From a virus, in the IMG/VR virus record IMGVR_UViG_3300008339_000161, positions 1 through 38,849 of that record: 38,849 bases of DNA. One strand, 5' to 3'. A program made the position numbers and the translations under genes. The notes beneath the pieces are model-generated. The model did not search any database and had not been told where the DNA came from. It saw only the letters and a program-made list of their open reading frames with translations. Below, piece after piece: positions 19,525-30,200 of the stretch; the stretch's first letter is position 1, and every line of letters starts with the position of its first letter.

Positions 19525-19772
19525 GAGACGCAGAAATCAGACCCGGCCCCATTGAAATCACGCCACCCGCAGACCCTTGGATTCACCGCTCAGATGGCAT
19601 GCGCTGCCGCACCTGCATGTGGTTTGTAACCAAGCCGACCGACTACCCGACCAAGCCGGATGTTCGGATTGTTGGCCGCTGCCGCCGCCATGCGCCGACG
19701 ATGGGCGGCTACCCGGTCGTGTATCAAACCGACTGGTGTGGCGACCACCGAGTGGACGAGAACAAAGTATGA
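19521..19772 (+). CDS. Small zinc-binding phage protein
   Basis: 83 residues. MRCRTCMWFV, then VGRCRRHAPT, then TDWCGDH place three cysteine sites and two histidines in a spacing seen in small phage proteins (C..C.....GxCRR.aPt..G.P.v....WCG.h). A structural zinc is likely; function unknown. Coupled to both neighbours through ATGA overlaps. Confidence 0.75.
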   Translation: MRDAEIRPGPIEITPPADPWIHRSDGMRCRTCMWFVTKPTDYPTKPDVRIVGRCRRHAPTMGGYPVVYQTDWCGDHRVDENKV

Positions 19773-20410
19773 GCTTCGTCTGCCCCCTCCCACCCATCAA
19801 GGTGCTCGTCCGAGCCGAGTACCTATATGACCACCAGTCCGGCCACAACGACCTCGTGGAGGGCGTCTGGTGCAGCGTGAAGGCCCACCGCGGTGAGGCC
19901 TTCCGCTTTGAGACCTACCTGCCCCAGTACGCCGCCCTGTTCGACAAGCTACCGATCAGTGCGTTTCTGTGGACCGACCAGGTTCCCAAGGCCGATCTGT
20001 TGCCTTTGGACATGCTCCAGATCTGGGACGCCCTGTCGTACCACGTGACCGTAATTGAGAAGCCACTGCTCCAAGGGCTGCGGGCGCAGTTCTTCGGCAA
20101 GGACCGGCAGATCCACACCGGCCGGTACATGTTCACCCTGGACGGCTGCAGCCCGGATCCGCGAATCCCGGACTTCACTTTCGTGGAGACCATGGACGAG
20201 CACAAGTCCTACAACCTGCTGCAGCTGGACAACGGGCAGTTCGCCCTGCAGCCGAACAACCGCTGCCAGTTTTTTGACCCTGCGCTCAATCCGCAGGAGA
20301 TCAAGACACCCGACTTCAAGGTGGCAACCACCAAGTACACGGTTGAGGACAAGGCGAAGTGGCGGCTGGGCGATACCACCTCTGTGACCTACGACGGGAG
20401 AACCGAATGA
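19769..20410 (+). CDS. Conserved phage protein, 213 residues
   Basis: Starts ATG 19769, overlapping the previous stop; the longer frame from 19577 is a shadow. Features: VLVRAEYLYDHQSGHNDLVEGVWCSVKAHRGEAFRFETYLPQYAALFDKLPISAFLW, later LPLDMLQIWDALSYHVTVIEK, FFGKDRQIHTGRYMFTLD, and DNGQFALQPNNR. I recognise this as a common protein of Pseudomonas and Burkholderia phages with no known function. No catalytic motif identified. Confidence 0.8.
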   Translation: MSFVCPLPPIKVLVRAEYLYDHQSGHNDLVEGVWCSVKAHRGEAFRFETYLPQYAALFDKLPISAFLWTDQVPKADLLPLDMLQIWDALSYHVTVIEKPLLQGLRAQFFGKDRQIHTGRYMFTLDGCSPDPRIPDFTFVETMDEHKSYNLLQLDNGQFALQPNNRCQFFDPALNPQEIKTPDFKVATTKYTVEDKAKWRLGDTTSVTYDGRTE

Positions 20411-20739
20411 GCGCCGCCCTGTATTCCATTGCCAACGTGCAGCACGCCCTCATGGCGCTCAAAGAAAAGATCGCCCCGGAGAAGTGGGCCGAGACACCGC
20501 TCCCGATCATCGTCGCGCCAAGCTGGTGGATGGAAGAAGTCCGCAAGGAGATGGGTGTTGAAGAAGGCTTTGAACCCGGCGAGATCCACGGCTGCCACGT
20601 GACCCGCACGAACCATGTCAATGAACCGTACCTGCTGGATCACGATGGGGTGATGTATCCCATCTTGCCGGCCTGGCTGCGCGCCAGCAATTCAACCAAA
20701 GAAGAGGGAGACAAAGATGAAAGCAACAGTGACGTTTGA
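20407..20739 (+). CDS. Phage protein, unknown function
   Basis: 110 residues from ATG 20407 (overlaps previous TGA). Central PIIVAPSWWMEEVRKEMGVEEGFEPGEIHGCHVTRTN and LLDHDGVMYPILPAWL. No recognisable active site. The C-terminus is acidic (EEGDKDESNSDV) and overlaps the next small gene by 23 bases in another frame. Part of the operon after attP. Confidence 0.7.
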   Translation: MSAALYSIANVQHALMALKEKIAPEKWAETPLPIIVAPSWWMEEVRKEMGVEEGFEPGEIHGCHVTRTNHVNEPYLLDHDGVMYPILPAWLRASNSTKEEGDKDESNSDV

Positions 20740-20884
20740 AGACGAAGGCGATCAGGTCAAGGTCAGCATTGACTTCGGCGAGGACGGCGGCAACGAACTC
20801 AGCCCAGCGCACCAGATGGCAGTCATGGCCACGCAGATGGCAGCGCAGGCAATGGGATCCATGGGCGAAGGGGAAGTGCAATGA
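20717..20884 (+). CDS. Small acidic phage protein, 55 residues
   Basis: ATG 20717 has GAGGGAG seven bases upstream; TGA at 20882 overlaps the next ATG. Product MKATVTFEDEGDQVKVSIDFGEDGG..., then SPAHQMAVMATQMAAQAMGSM. A short beta hairpin followed by a methionine-rich helix is seen in other phage operons (..F.D.EGG.V.V..DFG...). It overlaps the preceding gene by 23 bases, which is consistent with this tightly packed operon. Function unknown. Confidence 0.62.
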   Translation: MKATVTFEDEGDQVKVSIDFGEDGGNELSPAHQMAVMATQMAAQAMGSMGEGEVQ

Positions 20885-21192
20885 ACCGCATGAGCTACCG
20901 AGAGGTCGAGCTGGAGATCCTGCGCTGGGCAGAAGACCGTCGCATCATCCCGAACGCAACGCCCACCAGTCAGCTGCTGAAGGCAGTCAGCGAGATGGGC
21001 GAGCTGGCCGACGCAGAAGGCAAGCGCAACAGAGAACTGATTAGGGATGCCGTCGGCGATGTGATGGTGTGCCTGATCAACTACTGTGCCCTGCGCGACA
21101 TAGACATCGTCTCGTGCATGGCAGACGCGTATGACCAGATCAAGGACCGCCGCGGCACGCTCATGCCTGACGGCACCTTCGTCAAAGAGTAA
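20881..21192 (+). CDS. MazG-like nucleotide pyrophosphohydrolase
   Basis: 103 residues. QLLKAVSEMGELADAEGKRN followed by LIRDAVGDVMVCLINYCALRDID is the MazG fold: acidic residues from the first helix (E..E..D) and the GD..V region coordinate Mg2+ in this family. MazG-type enzymes hydrolyse (d)NTPs and can affect ppGpp in phage-infected cells. The C-terminal DAYDQIKDRRGTLMPDGTFVKE is typical of phage versions. Last gene of its operon, facing the end of the giant gene. Confidence 0.85.
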   Translation: MNRMSYREVELEILRWAEDRRIIPNATPTSQLLKAVSEMGELADAEGKRNRELIRDAVGDVMVCLINYCALRDIDIVSCMADAYDQIKDRRGTLMPDGTFVKE

Positions 21193-21196
21193 AGAC

Positions 21197-21220
21197 GGGG
21201 GCATTGCCCCCATCCTTTAT
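21197..21220. terminator. Bidirectional terminator between converging operons
   Basis: GGGGGC (21197-21202) / GCCCCC (21206-21211) with a three-base loop fills the short gap between the mazG-like stop (21192) and the stop of the giant late gene (21217). T-rich tails follow on both strands (CCTTT rightward, GTCTTT leftward), so it can end transcripts from both sides. Confidence 0.7.
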
Positions 21221-24200
21221 CTCAGACCCGCCGCTCGTTCCTTGTTGTCCTGCAGTTTCTGACGGCGCTCAAGCTTGTAGTCCTGCGCCTTCTCTTGCAC
21301 CTTCTCGCTCGGTTCGTATTCCAACACTTCCTTGCTCAGGAACTTACCCGACTCAACGTCGCGCTTCATCTGCATGAAAAGCGCATTGAAGTCTCGAGCC
21401 ACGCTCACTCGCTCGCGCTGAATGTCTTTTCGCATCTGAGTGATGTCAGACTTTGACAGCGAATCATCGCTGGCAATTTCCAGCTCACGCTTGCGCAGCT
21501 CGCTCATCAAGTCGGTGTAGACCTTCGCTGCTTTACCCAGCGACTGCAGGCCGACGTTCTCTTCGTCGTACTCAAACTTGATACCCATCTTTGCACGACG
21601 GCCAGCCTCGTCGGCTGCCTTCATGACATCCGCACGGCGCTTGTAGTACTCCGACAAGTCGGTGCTCTCATCAGCCTCGCCGTAGAAAGCTTTCAGGATC
21701 GGGATGTCCTTTGAGTTGATGTCAGCAACCGGGTCCATCATCTTGCTTGGGATGTTGACGAACACTGACGACAGGAAGTCGCCGGTGCCGCCAGTCACGT
21801 TGCGCACCACGTTGCGAATCGTGCCCGGAGCTAGATCAATACCGCCGGCCACAGCCGCATCGCCACCAGTTGACGAGTTCAGCCAACGCGCCAGGCGCTG
21901 CTCCCACGAACCGGCCATCGCCGGCGTGTAGTTCTCCGAGTCCGGTCTCTGGTCGAAGGGACTCTTGGCTGGCGACGTGGGCTTGCCAAACGCATCCACG
22001 CCTGCGCCGAACTGAATGCCCACGTCGACGATCGACGGGGCCGCGGCCAGCGCCACCTCCACCGGCTTGCTCGGATCGAACGCACCACCCATCGGGTTGA
22101 ATGCACCAAAGACAACCGAGGTCATATTGATCGCAGCCTGACCCACGGTCTTGCCACGCTTGGCGTCTTCGCCGTGGCGCAGCACGTCAGCGATCTGATA
22201 GCCCAACGTGCTGAACACATTCAGTCCGTACTGGATTGGTATTTTCATGTACCGGCCGCGGCTGCCGACGCGGGCGTAACCGGTTCCAATCAGCGGGTCA
22301 CCTGGCGGCAGCATGATGATGATGTTGCGCTGCTTGATATCGTCAGGGATCTTGTCCCAGTACGCTTGACCATCGTCGTCGTCACCACCAGTAGACGCCG
22401 CCATGAACGCCAGCGCGGTGGAAAAACCAGTCAATGCAGTCATTAGACCCATCACGTACGGGTTGCGCAGATTCTTCAGTGTCTTTGCCGTACCCTGCAC
22501 GCCTGCATTGAAGAACACATAAGCCGTGTTCATCGCACTGCCCCACTCGCCCTTGCGGTTGAAGTTGGTCGACACTTCCTTCGCAATTGATGCCGCTCTT
22601 GCAGGTGACAGACCCATCTCACGGGCTGCCTTGTAGGCGGCAAAGCGGGCTTGCGTTTCGCTGTACTGGCCGACCCACTCCAGCGTGTCCAACAGACCCT
22701 TGGCCGCACGGTAGGTCGCGAACTTCGTACCGGATCCACCTTCCCAGGTCATCATCCGGCGCAGCTCTTTCTGCATGTCCTTTGTGTTGCGCATGTGCCA
22801 GCCGCCAGTGGTCGCACCTGCTGCCCGGAACTCTTCATAGATCGGGCCAGACTGTTTCGGATTGGCGTAGTTCTTGATGAACAAGGCCATTCCTTTCGGA
22901 CCCAGATCAGCCAGCATGGAAGTCGATGCAAAGCCGAAGTCCTTGACTGCGTTGGTTACGCCGAACGCCGGGTTGAATCGGGTCAAGGTGTTGCGCATCA
23001 GGTTGGTAAACCAGCCAAGGTTCTTGACCAAAAACTTCGTCACCTCGCCGGTCTCGTCCTTACCAGCCTGGCGCAGTGCGCGAACCAGCAGCGGATCGTT
23101 GACCTTGATGTAAACCTCTTTGCCGTCCACCTTGACCGACACGGTGTCTTCACCCTTGTCGATCAGCTTGTTGTACTGAACCATGCCGGTCTGCTTGTTG
23201 AACGATGCCGCTGTGCGCTTGGCATCGATCTCCCACAGATCCGGGTCAGGGTTGGTGGTGACAAGATCCAAGAACTTCTTCGCGACATTGTTGCGCTCTG
23301 CTCGAGCGATCGCACGCTCGTAGTCGCTGATGATGTTCTCGATGATGTGACCAGCGCGCGACGTTCTACCCAGAGCGCGAACAGTTTCTTTGCCGCGGAT
23401 GTTGAATCCCTTGCCGCCACCCACCCGTGGGCTGCGCACCTGCTCACCTGAAACGAGATCGCTCTCGTCAGTGATAAAGCCACGCAGCGGTACGTAGTAG
23501 CTGTATTGATTTTCGTATGCGTCGAACTCATCCTGCGAGATCAGACCCTCATCCAGCAGCACCAGTCGGGTGGTGGAGGTGATCGCCATCAGATCCTTGT
23601 GGATGTCCTGCAGATCCTGCAGTTTGCCGTCAGCCTGATACGCATTGATGATGTCGTCGGCTTCCTGATCCGTCATGCCGGAGCCTTCGTCGGATGCCAG
23701 TCGCGCGTTACGCGATGACATCTCCGCGTTGCGCTCTTTCGCATGCATCGCATAGGCGTACAGCGCCAGGTCGCTTGTCTCGAGCTTGGCCGCACGGAGC
23801 TTGGCCAGCATTGGCTTAACAGTCTTGTCCTTGAACTCAGTGAGCTGCTCTTGCAGGCGACCGTACGAAAGCGCCTCTGCAAGGTAAACGTCCTGAGCCT
23901 CGTCGACCACGCCGCCCTGCTCCGCGATCGCGTCCTGCACTTGCTTCATGCGCAGGAAATAGTCTTGCCAGATTCGCCGCTGTTTTGCCGTGAGTGTCTC
24001 GCCTTTCAGGTAGAACTTCTGACCTTGAATAGGCTGCTGCCGCGGGCTGAAGCGGATGTCGTCAAAGCTGTCCACGTTGGCCAGCATCTGAGGTGACAGG
24101 CGCTCACCTTTGCCATCGAGCACAGCCTGCAGACCGCGCAGGATCGGCGCGTCTGAGCGCAGGCCAAGCAATCCCTTGGCCTTCTGCAGCATCTCGCCCA

Positions 24201-27200
24201 ACCACTGCTTGGCCTGGCGGATCCACGAGCCTGCCTCATAGCGGCGCTTCAGGATGTCGGTCGCATTGACCGCCCAGTACTCGCTCGGGTTGACCAGCTG
24301 ATAGTGATCGTCAGCGCTTAGCGTGCCGTCGGAGAATGCATTGCGGACAAGCTTCTGCGCAGCCTGATCACCGGCCATTGCAGGCAGCATCTGCTCAAGT
24401 GCAGCGCGCTGCTTTTCGTCAGCCTTCGACAGCGCTTTGCTGTACGCATTCGCCCACTCTTTGCGGATGCCATCTTGCACAGCAGACGGCATCATCCGCT
24501 CGGTGTGGTGCAGGATCTCGTGAACAGCGGTGCCCTCGTTCGCCCTGCCTTTGAAGACCCGCATGATCTCGGCGGCAGGGTTGTAGTCGCCGGCGGCACC
24601 GCGCTGGTTGGCGGGCTGCTCGCGCACGCTGATGCCAAGACCTTCTGCCATGGCAGGGTTCTGAGCCAGCGCCCACAGCGCAAACTCGGTTGTATCGTAG
24701 TCGACCTCGTTGCGACGGCGAGCTGCCAGCAGTTTCTCGCGGACGATGTCTGCGCCACGCTCGCGCTTGCTGAGGATGCGGTTGGCTTCCTTGGTCGCAG
24801 TGACATTGGCCATGCGGTCCGCAAGCAATCGCACCTGAAGCTCGAACTCAGCAGGCGTGAGCTTGCCGTCGTCGAGCTTTTTGATGATGCCGTTTATCTT
24901 GCGCGACGCCTGCACACGCGGCGTGTCAACGATCTGGTATCCCTGGTAAGCCAGCTGGCTGATGCCGCTGCGGTCTTCGCGCTGGCTGAACGCCGGCATA
25001 TCGCCGACCAGTCCTTCGCTCCAGGTCCACTCTGGCATCAAGCCAGTCTTTTGATCAGCAAAGACGGTGTCCTCGACCTTGGCGGTACGGTTGCTCTCGC
25101 CGTAAGGACCGTAATTCAGCCAGCTGTTTTGACCGCGGGTCTCGCTGGTAATCGCGCCTCGTGCGCTGCCAGTGAACAGACGCACGTGCGCCTGCCAGGC
25201 ATTCTCTTCGCCTTGCTCCCGGAAGCCGGCGCCCTCGAGGCCATGGCCGAATGCATCATGCACTGCACGGAATAGGTCGTTGGCCAGCACACGCTTTTGC
25301 TTGCCGTACACCGAGCCGTACGGCCACGTGATGCCGGTGTCCTGCAGCATGACGTTGTCAACCGGCGCTTCGGTGGTGCCAAACCCCGCTTCGGTCGCAA
25401 AGACGCCCATACGCTTCTTGGCCCGCAGCTCGCGCATCGCGTTCCACGGATTGCCGTCGTAGGGGTCGTTGGTCTCGTCGAAGAAATAGAACTTGTAGCC
25501 AGCCTTTTCCAACGCCTTGTATTGCGCAATGGTCTGACGGACTAAGTTCTCGTAGGCTTCCTTGACCGCTGGATCTTGAGGCGCATGAGGCATGTCCTCA
25601 TACGCCTGCGCGATGCGCTTGGCGCGCTCTGGATCTACTTGGACGTATTCGGCTTGACGCTTGAGGTCGATGCCGTTGTCTCGGGCGTACTGCTCTGCGA
25701 CTGCGACGAGCTGCTCGTCTGGCCCCGTGGCGCCGTCAATGCGCGGCGCACCATCGAGCGGCGCAAGGCCTCTGCCTTGATCGCGTCCTGCTCGGTCTCC
25801 GGCGTCGCGTCGGCTGAACTTGATTTCGCCGGCATCGCCCCATCCGTACTCGTTGCTGAACTCGGTGAAGACGCGCTGGACCCTGGGCGCGAGTACAGCT
25901 CTGGCCCAGTCGAGAACATCGGATCGTCCGGCGGCACTAATCCTTTGTACGTAGCTTTCCCCATTCGGGTTCTCCTTCCAATTATTTGTCGGCATGTCGC
26001 CATCGGAAGCGAACACACGGTATTCGAACTCAGGCAACACCCCTTCAGCAACCGAGACAATGTCGGACTGAAGTATGTCGTTTGTGATTATACCAAAGTT
26101 CACAACTCTTATACCAGTGGGCGAGCTAACAAAAGCGAAGCTGTCCTGCCAGCCTTCCTTGCCGTTGTCGGCCATCCACTGGCCAACCGCCTGCTCGAGA
26201 TCCGCCGCCTCGCGGGGGTTGATCGGCCTGCCAAGGTTGATGTCCAGGCCGTTCGCGTCGCGCTTCGTGCCGGCGTAGAAGGGGCGGTGCCAGCCCACGC
26301 CCTCCTGCCGGGCGACCAAGCCGGCCACCGCGGCGTACACATTGAGCGCCTCGGCCTGCGCCGGGTCGACCTTGGATTTACCCTCTTCGCCCTTGGCCGG
26401 CGCCATGGCCACGCCAAGCTGGGTGCTCGGCGACACCTCGCCTTGCCACACGCCGGGGACCAGGATGTCGTTGTCGACAAGCAAGCCCAACCGCATGGCC
26501 AGCATGTCGTTGCCCTGCTCATCAAAGAAGGTCTTCTGGACGGCCTGCTGGAAGGCGACCTGCTGCGCATACGGCGCACTGTGAATCCCCGGCAGAACGC
26601 CTGTGGTGCGGCCAGGACGGGCCTCAAAAGAAACCTGCCCGATGTGGCGCTTCAGGCCATCGCCAAAGTCAAACTTCGCCTGCTGCGTGTCGTCCTTCGT
26701 GACATCGTGTTCGAACGAATACTTGAGCCAGTTGTCGCGATGCTTTTGCGCATCGATGATGACGCGTTTCTTCTTGCCGTCGGCGTCGCGCTCAAAGCGG
26801 ATCCAACCTTTCTTCTCGCTGCTTGCCTCGGTGCGCTTCTTAACTCCGGCGTTTTCCATCCGTGCCTTCATCGCCACCCAGATGGCAGCCTGCACTTGCT
26901 GCGGCTCCCAGCCCAGCTCAGCAGCCAAGCGGTTGGTCTCGTTCTCCATGAACGCATACTGTGTCTGGGTCGGCGCATCGTTGTCGTACTGACCGGCACG
27001 CATCATCCACATGTCGATCGTTGCGCCCTGCTTGCCGGCGGTCGAAGGATCGATCTCGCGCAGTAGGTTGAAGAAGAAGTTGCCGGTCTTCTCGCCCTTC
27101 CAGAATGCGTCGACATCCTGCATCGCCTCGGTCGCCTTGCGATCCTGGCTGCCAGTCTTAACGCTGATCGGCTGGCCGTTCTTGTACTGCGCCCACGCAC

Positions 27201-30200
27201 GCAGCGCGAACGTGGAGTTGGCATCAACTTTCGCCTGCGGTGAGTAGATCGCCAGCAGCGCAACGAACTTGCGCGCTTCCTGCACGTCGCCGCCCACCAT
27301 CTTCAGGACTTCTTTGCCGCTGTTCTCGTACCAATAGCGACCCGGCGCGCCCTCGTCCGCCAGCTGGCGCAGGATCTTGCGCAGTGTCGGAATCTTGCCC
27401 GGCGTGTTGAATTTCGCAGGCGCACCGATGTACTTGCCGTCCTTCATGGGCAGCTTGTCGAGCACCGCGCCGGCTCGGCTGTATGCAGTCTTCCTGCCTT
27501 CCAGCGCAGCCTTGACTCGAGGCGCTGCAGACGTGGTGAACACGATGCCGTCTTTGGTGACGCGACCCTTCACGTCATCCGGGATCTGCGCACGGATAGC
27601 ATCCGGGTCACCGTAGACCACGGCCGTGCCGTCCTTCATCGTGCGAACTTCAAAGTCACCTACCTGTTCTGCGCCACGGCGGGACATGACAGGCTCGGCT
27701 GTCTGCTCTGTCTGAACCTGCACTTGCTGTTCAGCCAGGTTGCCTTTGCGGAACTGGATCAGCGCATCGCGCGCCACCATCTTGGCTTTGTTCAGATCGC
27801 GGATGTACTGGTCGACCTTCGCGGACTCTTTGGTGCCCTGAGTCTTACCGCCCTTCAGCTTGGCAATCAGGTTGTCGACGACGGCCAGCCAGCGCCGCAC
27901 AAAACCTTCGAAGCCCTGCGGATCTTGCTGTGCCAGATCAATCAAGAATTCCCGGTCTTGCGCACGGTTGCCAAGGAAGTCGGCAACCATCTCCGAGCGC
28001 GTGGCCGGTGCAGTCATGAACGCCTGCACCTTAGCTTCACGCTCTGCGGGATCGGCAATCTTTGCAAGATCAGCCTTGTGCAGGAAGTTTTCGATGTAGG
28101 CGCGCTTGCCCTCATCGGTCATGTCATCAAAGATGCTGTCAAGCTGCGCGGTAAATTCCTGCGCAGACTTGCTGCCAGAAGCTGCCAGCTGCTCTGCTAC
28201 GTGACGCAGCTCGTGCAGCACCGTCTTCGGTGCATCGATCGCTGTTGAATCAAGCGACGTGTTGACGAACGCAATACCGCCCAGCGCAAACCCGTTGTCG
28301 CCCCTTGGATCGCTGTATGCGACAACGCGATTGCCGGTGCCAGTCGCATCACCAAAGATACGGCCAAGCGCGCTGACAGTGGTCTCTGCATCCGCATCGG
28401 GAGTGCCGAGCTTTGGCGCATCCGGCAAACGACCGCGGGTGACAAGATCATCTAGGTACGCTTGTACGCTGGCTCGAGAATCGGGAGCGCGTGGATTTCG
28501 GGCAAACTCTGCAAGGACGGCGTCAGGCACCGGCGACTGTCGGTCGAGGAGGTCTGGGAGCTGTCTTGCTGAGGCTGCTGGTACTTCTTGTCCTTGCGCT
28601 TCTGCTTGGACGGCTTGAGCGGTTTGAGCGACACGGGGCGTCTCCTGTGTGGGGGCGTTCAGCCCAATGGTTTCCACGGTGCCGGCGGCGGTTCCGGCGG
28701 CGGGTAATGCTTGTCTTGTGGGGGCAGCGGGTACTTGGGCATCGAACTTTTCGTATCCAGCCAAGCGGTACTTACCGCTCGGCATTTGCTCAACCTTCCA
28801 GTCGAGCGTGGGGAACATGCGCTGACGGCCAGGCAATGCCTGCCCGGCGTCAGCCTCGGTGACATAGCCATCTCCACGCCGGCCAGTCCATTGCTCAACC
28901 GGCTGTGTATTAGCATTGTTATCTTGCTGCGGATTCAAGGCAGCCTGAACACGTGCGGCCAGGTCCTGATCAGTGGCGCGCTGGTCAACCTGCGGCAGCC
29001 TACTTAGACCGGGAGGCAGTTCTCCGGCTCGGCCTCGAGCAGCCACATCCGCCCCAGCATTGGCTGTAATGCTTCCGGCATCTCCACCAATTCGTGCGGT
29101 GTCATCGATACCAAGTCCTGGAATGCCCAGGCTTCCGCCAAGCTGATCGCTCCCTGTGAGACTGCCCAAGCCAGTTGCGGCTCTAGTTGCGCTATCTGTG
29201 CTGACATCAGGAACCTCCGTAGAAGCAGGAACAATGATCGGAGCCAGGCCAGCCTTCGCGCTTGGGCTGTCGGCAGGTGTGAAGTTCATCTCGCTGCGCA
29301 TAGGCGCAGCTGTAGCAACGTCGCCGGGTGGGCGCGTTGTCTGCGAAGGGTCAATCAGTGTCGGGTCATACGTCTTGGGATCCAGCAGGTACGTGGCTGT
29401 GAGATCACCCGCGCTGGCCATCTGATCCTGCTGTTGCTGCTGCTGCGCGTCTTTGTACTGACTGCGAATGGCAGCTGCACTGAATGGCGCCGACGTGACG
29501 AGCGCGGTTCCCATTGCTTCTGGAACGCCCTCAAACAGCGACTGCTTAGGATCGACAGTGCGAGTCACCACGTTACTGCCCAGCTGCGTGCCGCCCTCCT
29601 CGAGCTGCTCACCGACCAGATCTTTGCCGGCGGTCTTTGCCATCCCCTTGACGGTCAGCGCCTCTGCCGCAGTCTTACCCAAGCCTCGAGAAGCGATCGC
29701 AGCCTCAGCACCAGCGTAGCCAAGCAGACCAAGCGGAGCGGTAATTAGAGCCGCCATCCTGGCCTTGGTCGTGGCGATCTCTTCGATCGCCTGCGACTCA
29801 GTCTTGCCTTCCTTAACCAGCTTCTGGAAGTCGGGGTTCTGCCTCCAAACGGACAGAGGAACTTTGTCCCGGTCGGTCAGGTTTTCGTACACGTTGCCAG
29901 CCGCATCACCGCCAGCCATGACCATGGATGCACCCACGCCGCCGGTCGTTGTGCCGATGGCTCTACCGGCTGTGGAAAGACCGCCGCCGGTGATTGCCTC
30001 GCTCACAGCGACAGCAGGACTCACCCGGCCAGCAACATTCACTGCGCCAGATGTAGCCGCGCCGACCACTCGTGCTGCGCCCACAATGCCAAGGAAGTTC
30101 GGCAACTGTTTGGCAGCTTCAGAAATAGTCAGCGTTGGGTCAGTGACGAGCTGCTGCACTGTCGCCACGTACTGATTGAAGAAACCTTCTTCGCTGAGAA

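Noticed and set aside
25576-27066. Open frame of 496 codons on the plus strand inside the giant gene
   Set aside because: It lies entirely opposite the minus-strand polyvalent gene, has no ribosome site or recognisable domain, and its composition (leucine, arginine, valine, histidine rich) is that expected from the antisense of GC-rich coding DNA.
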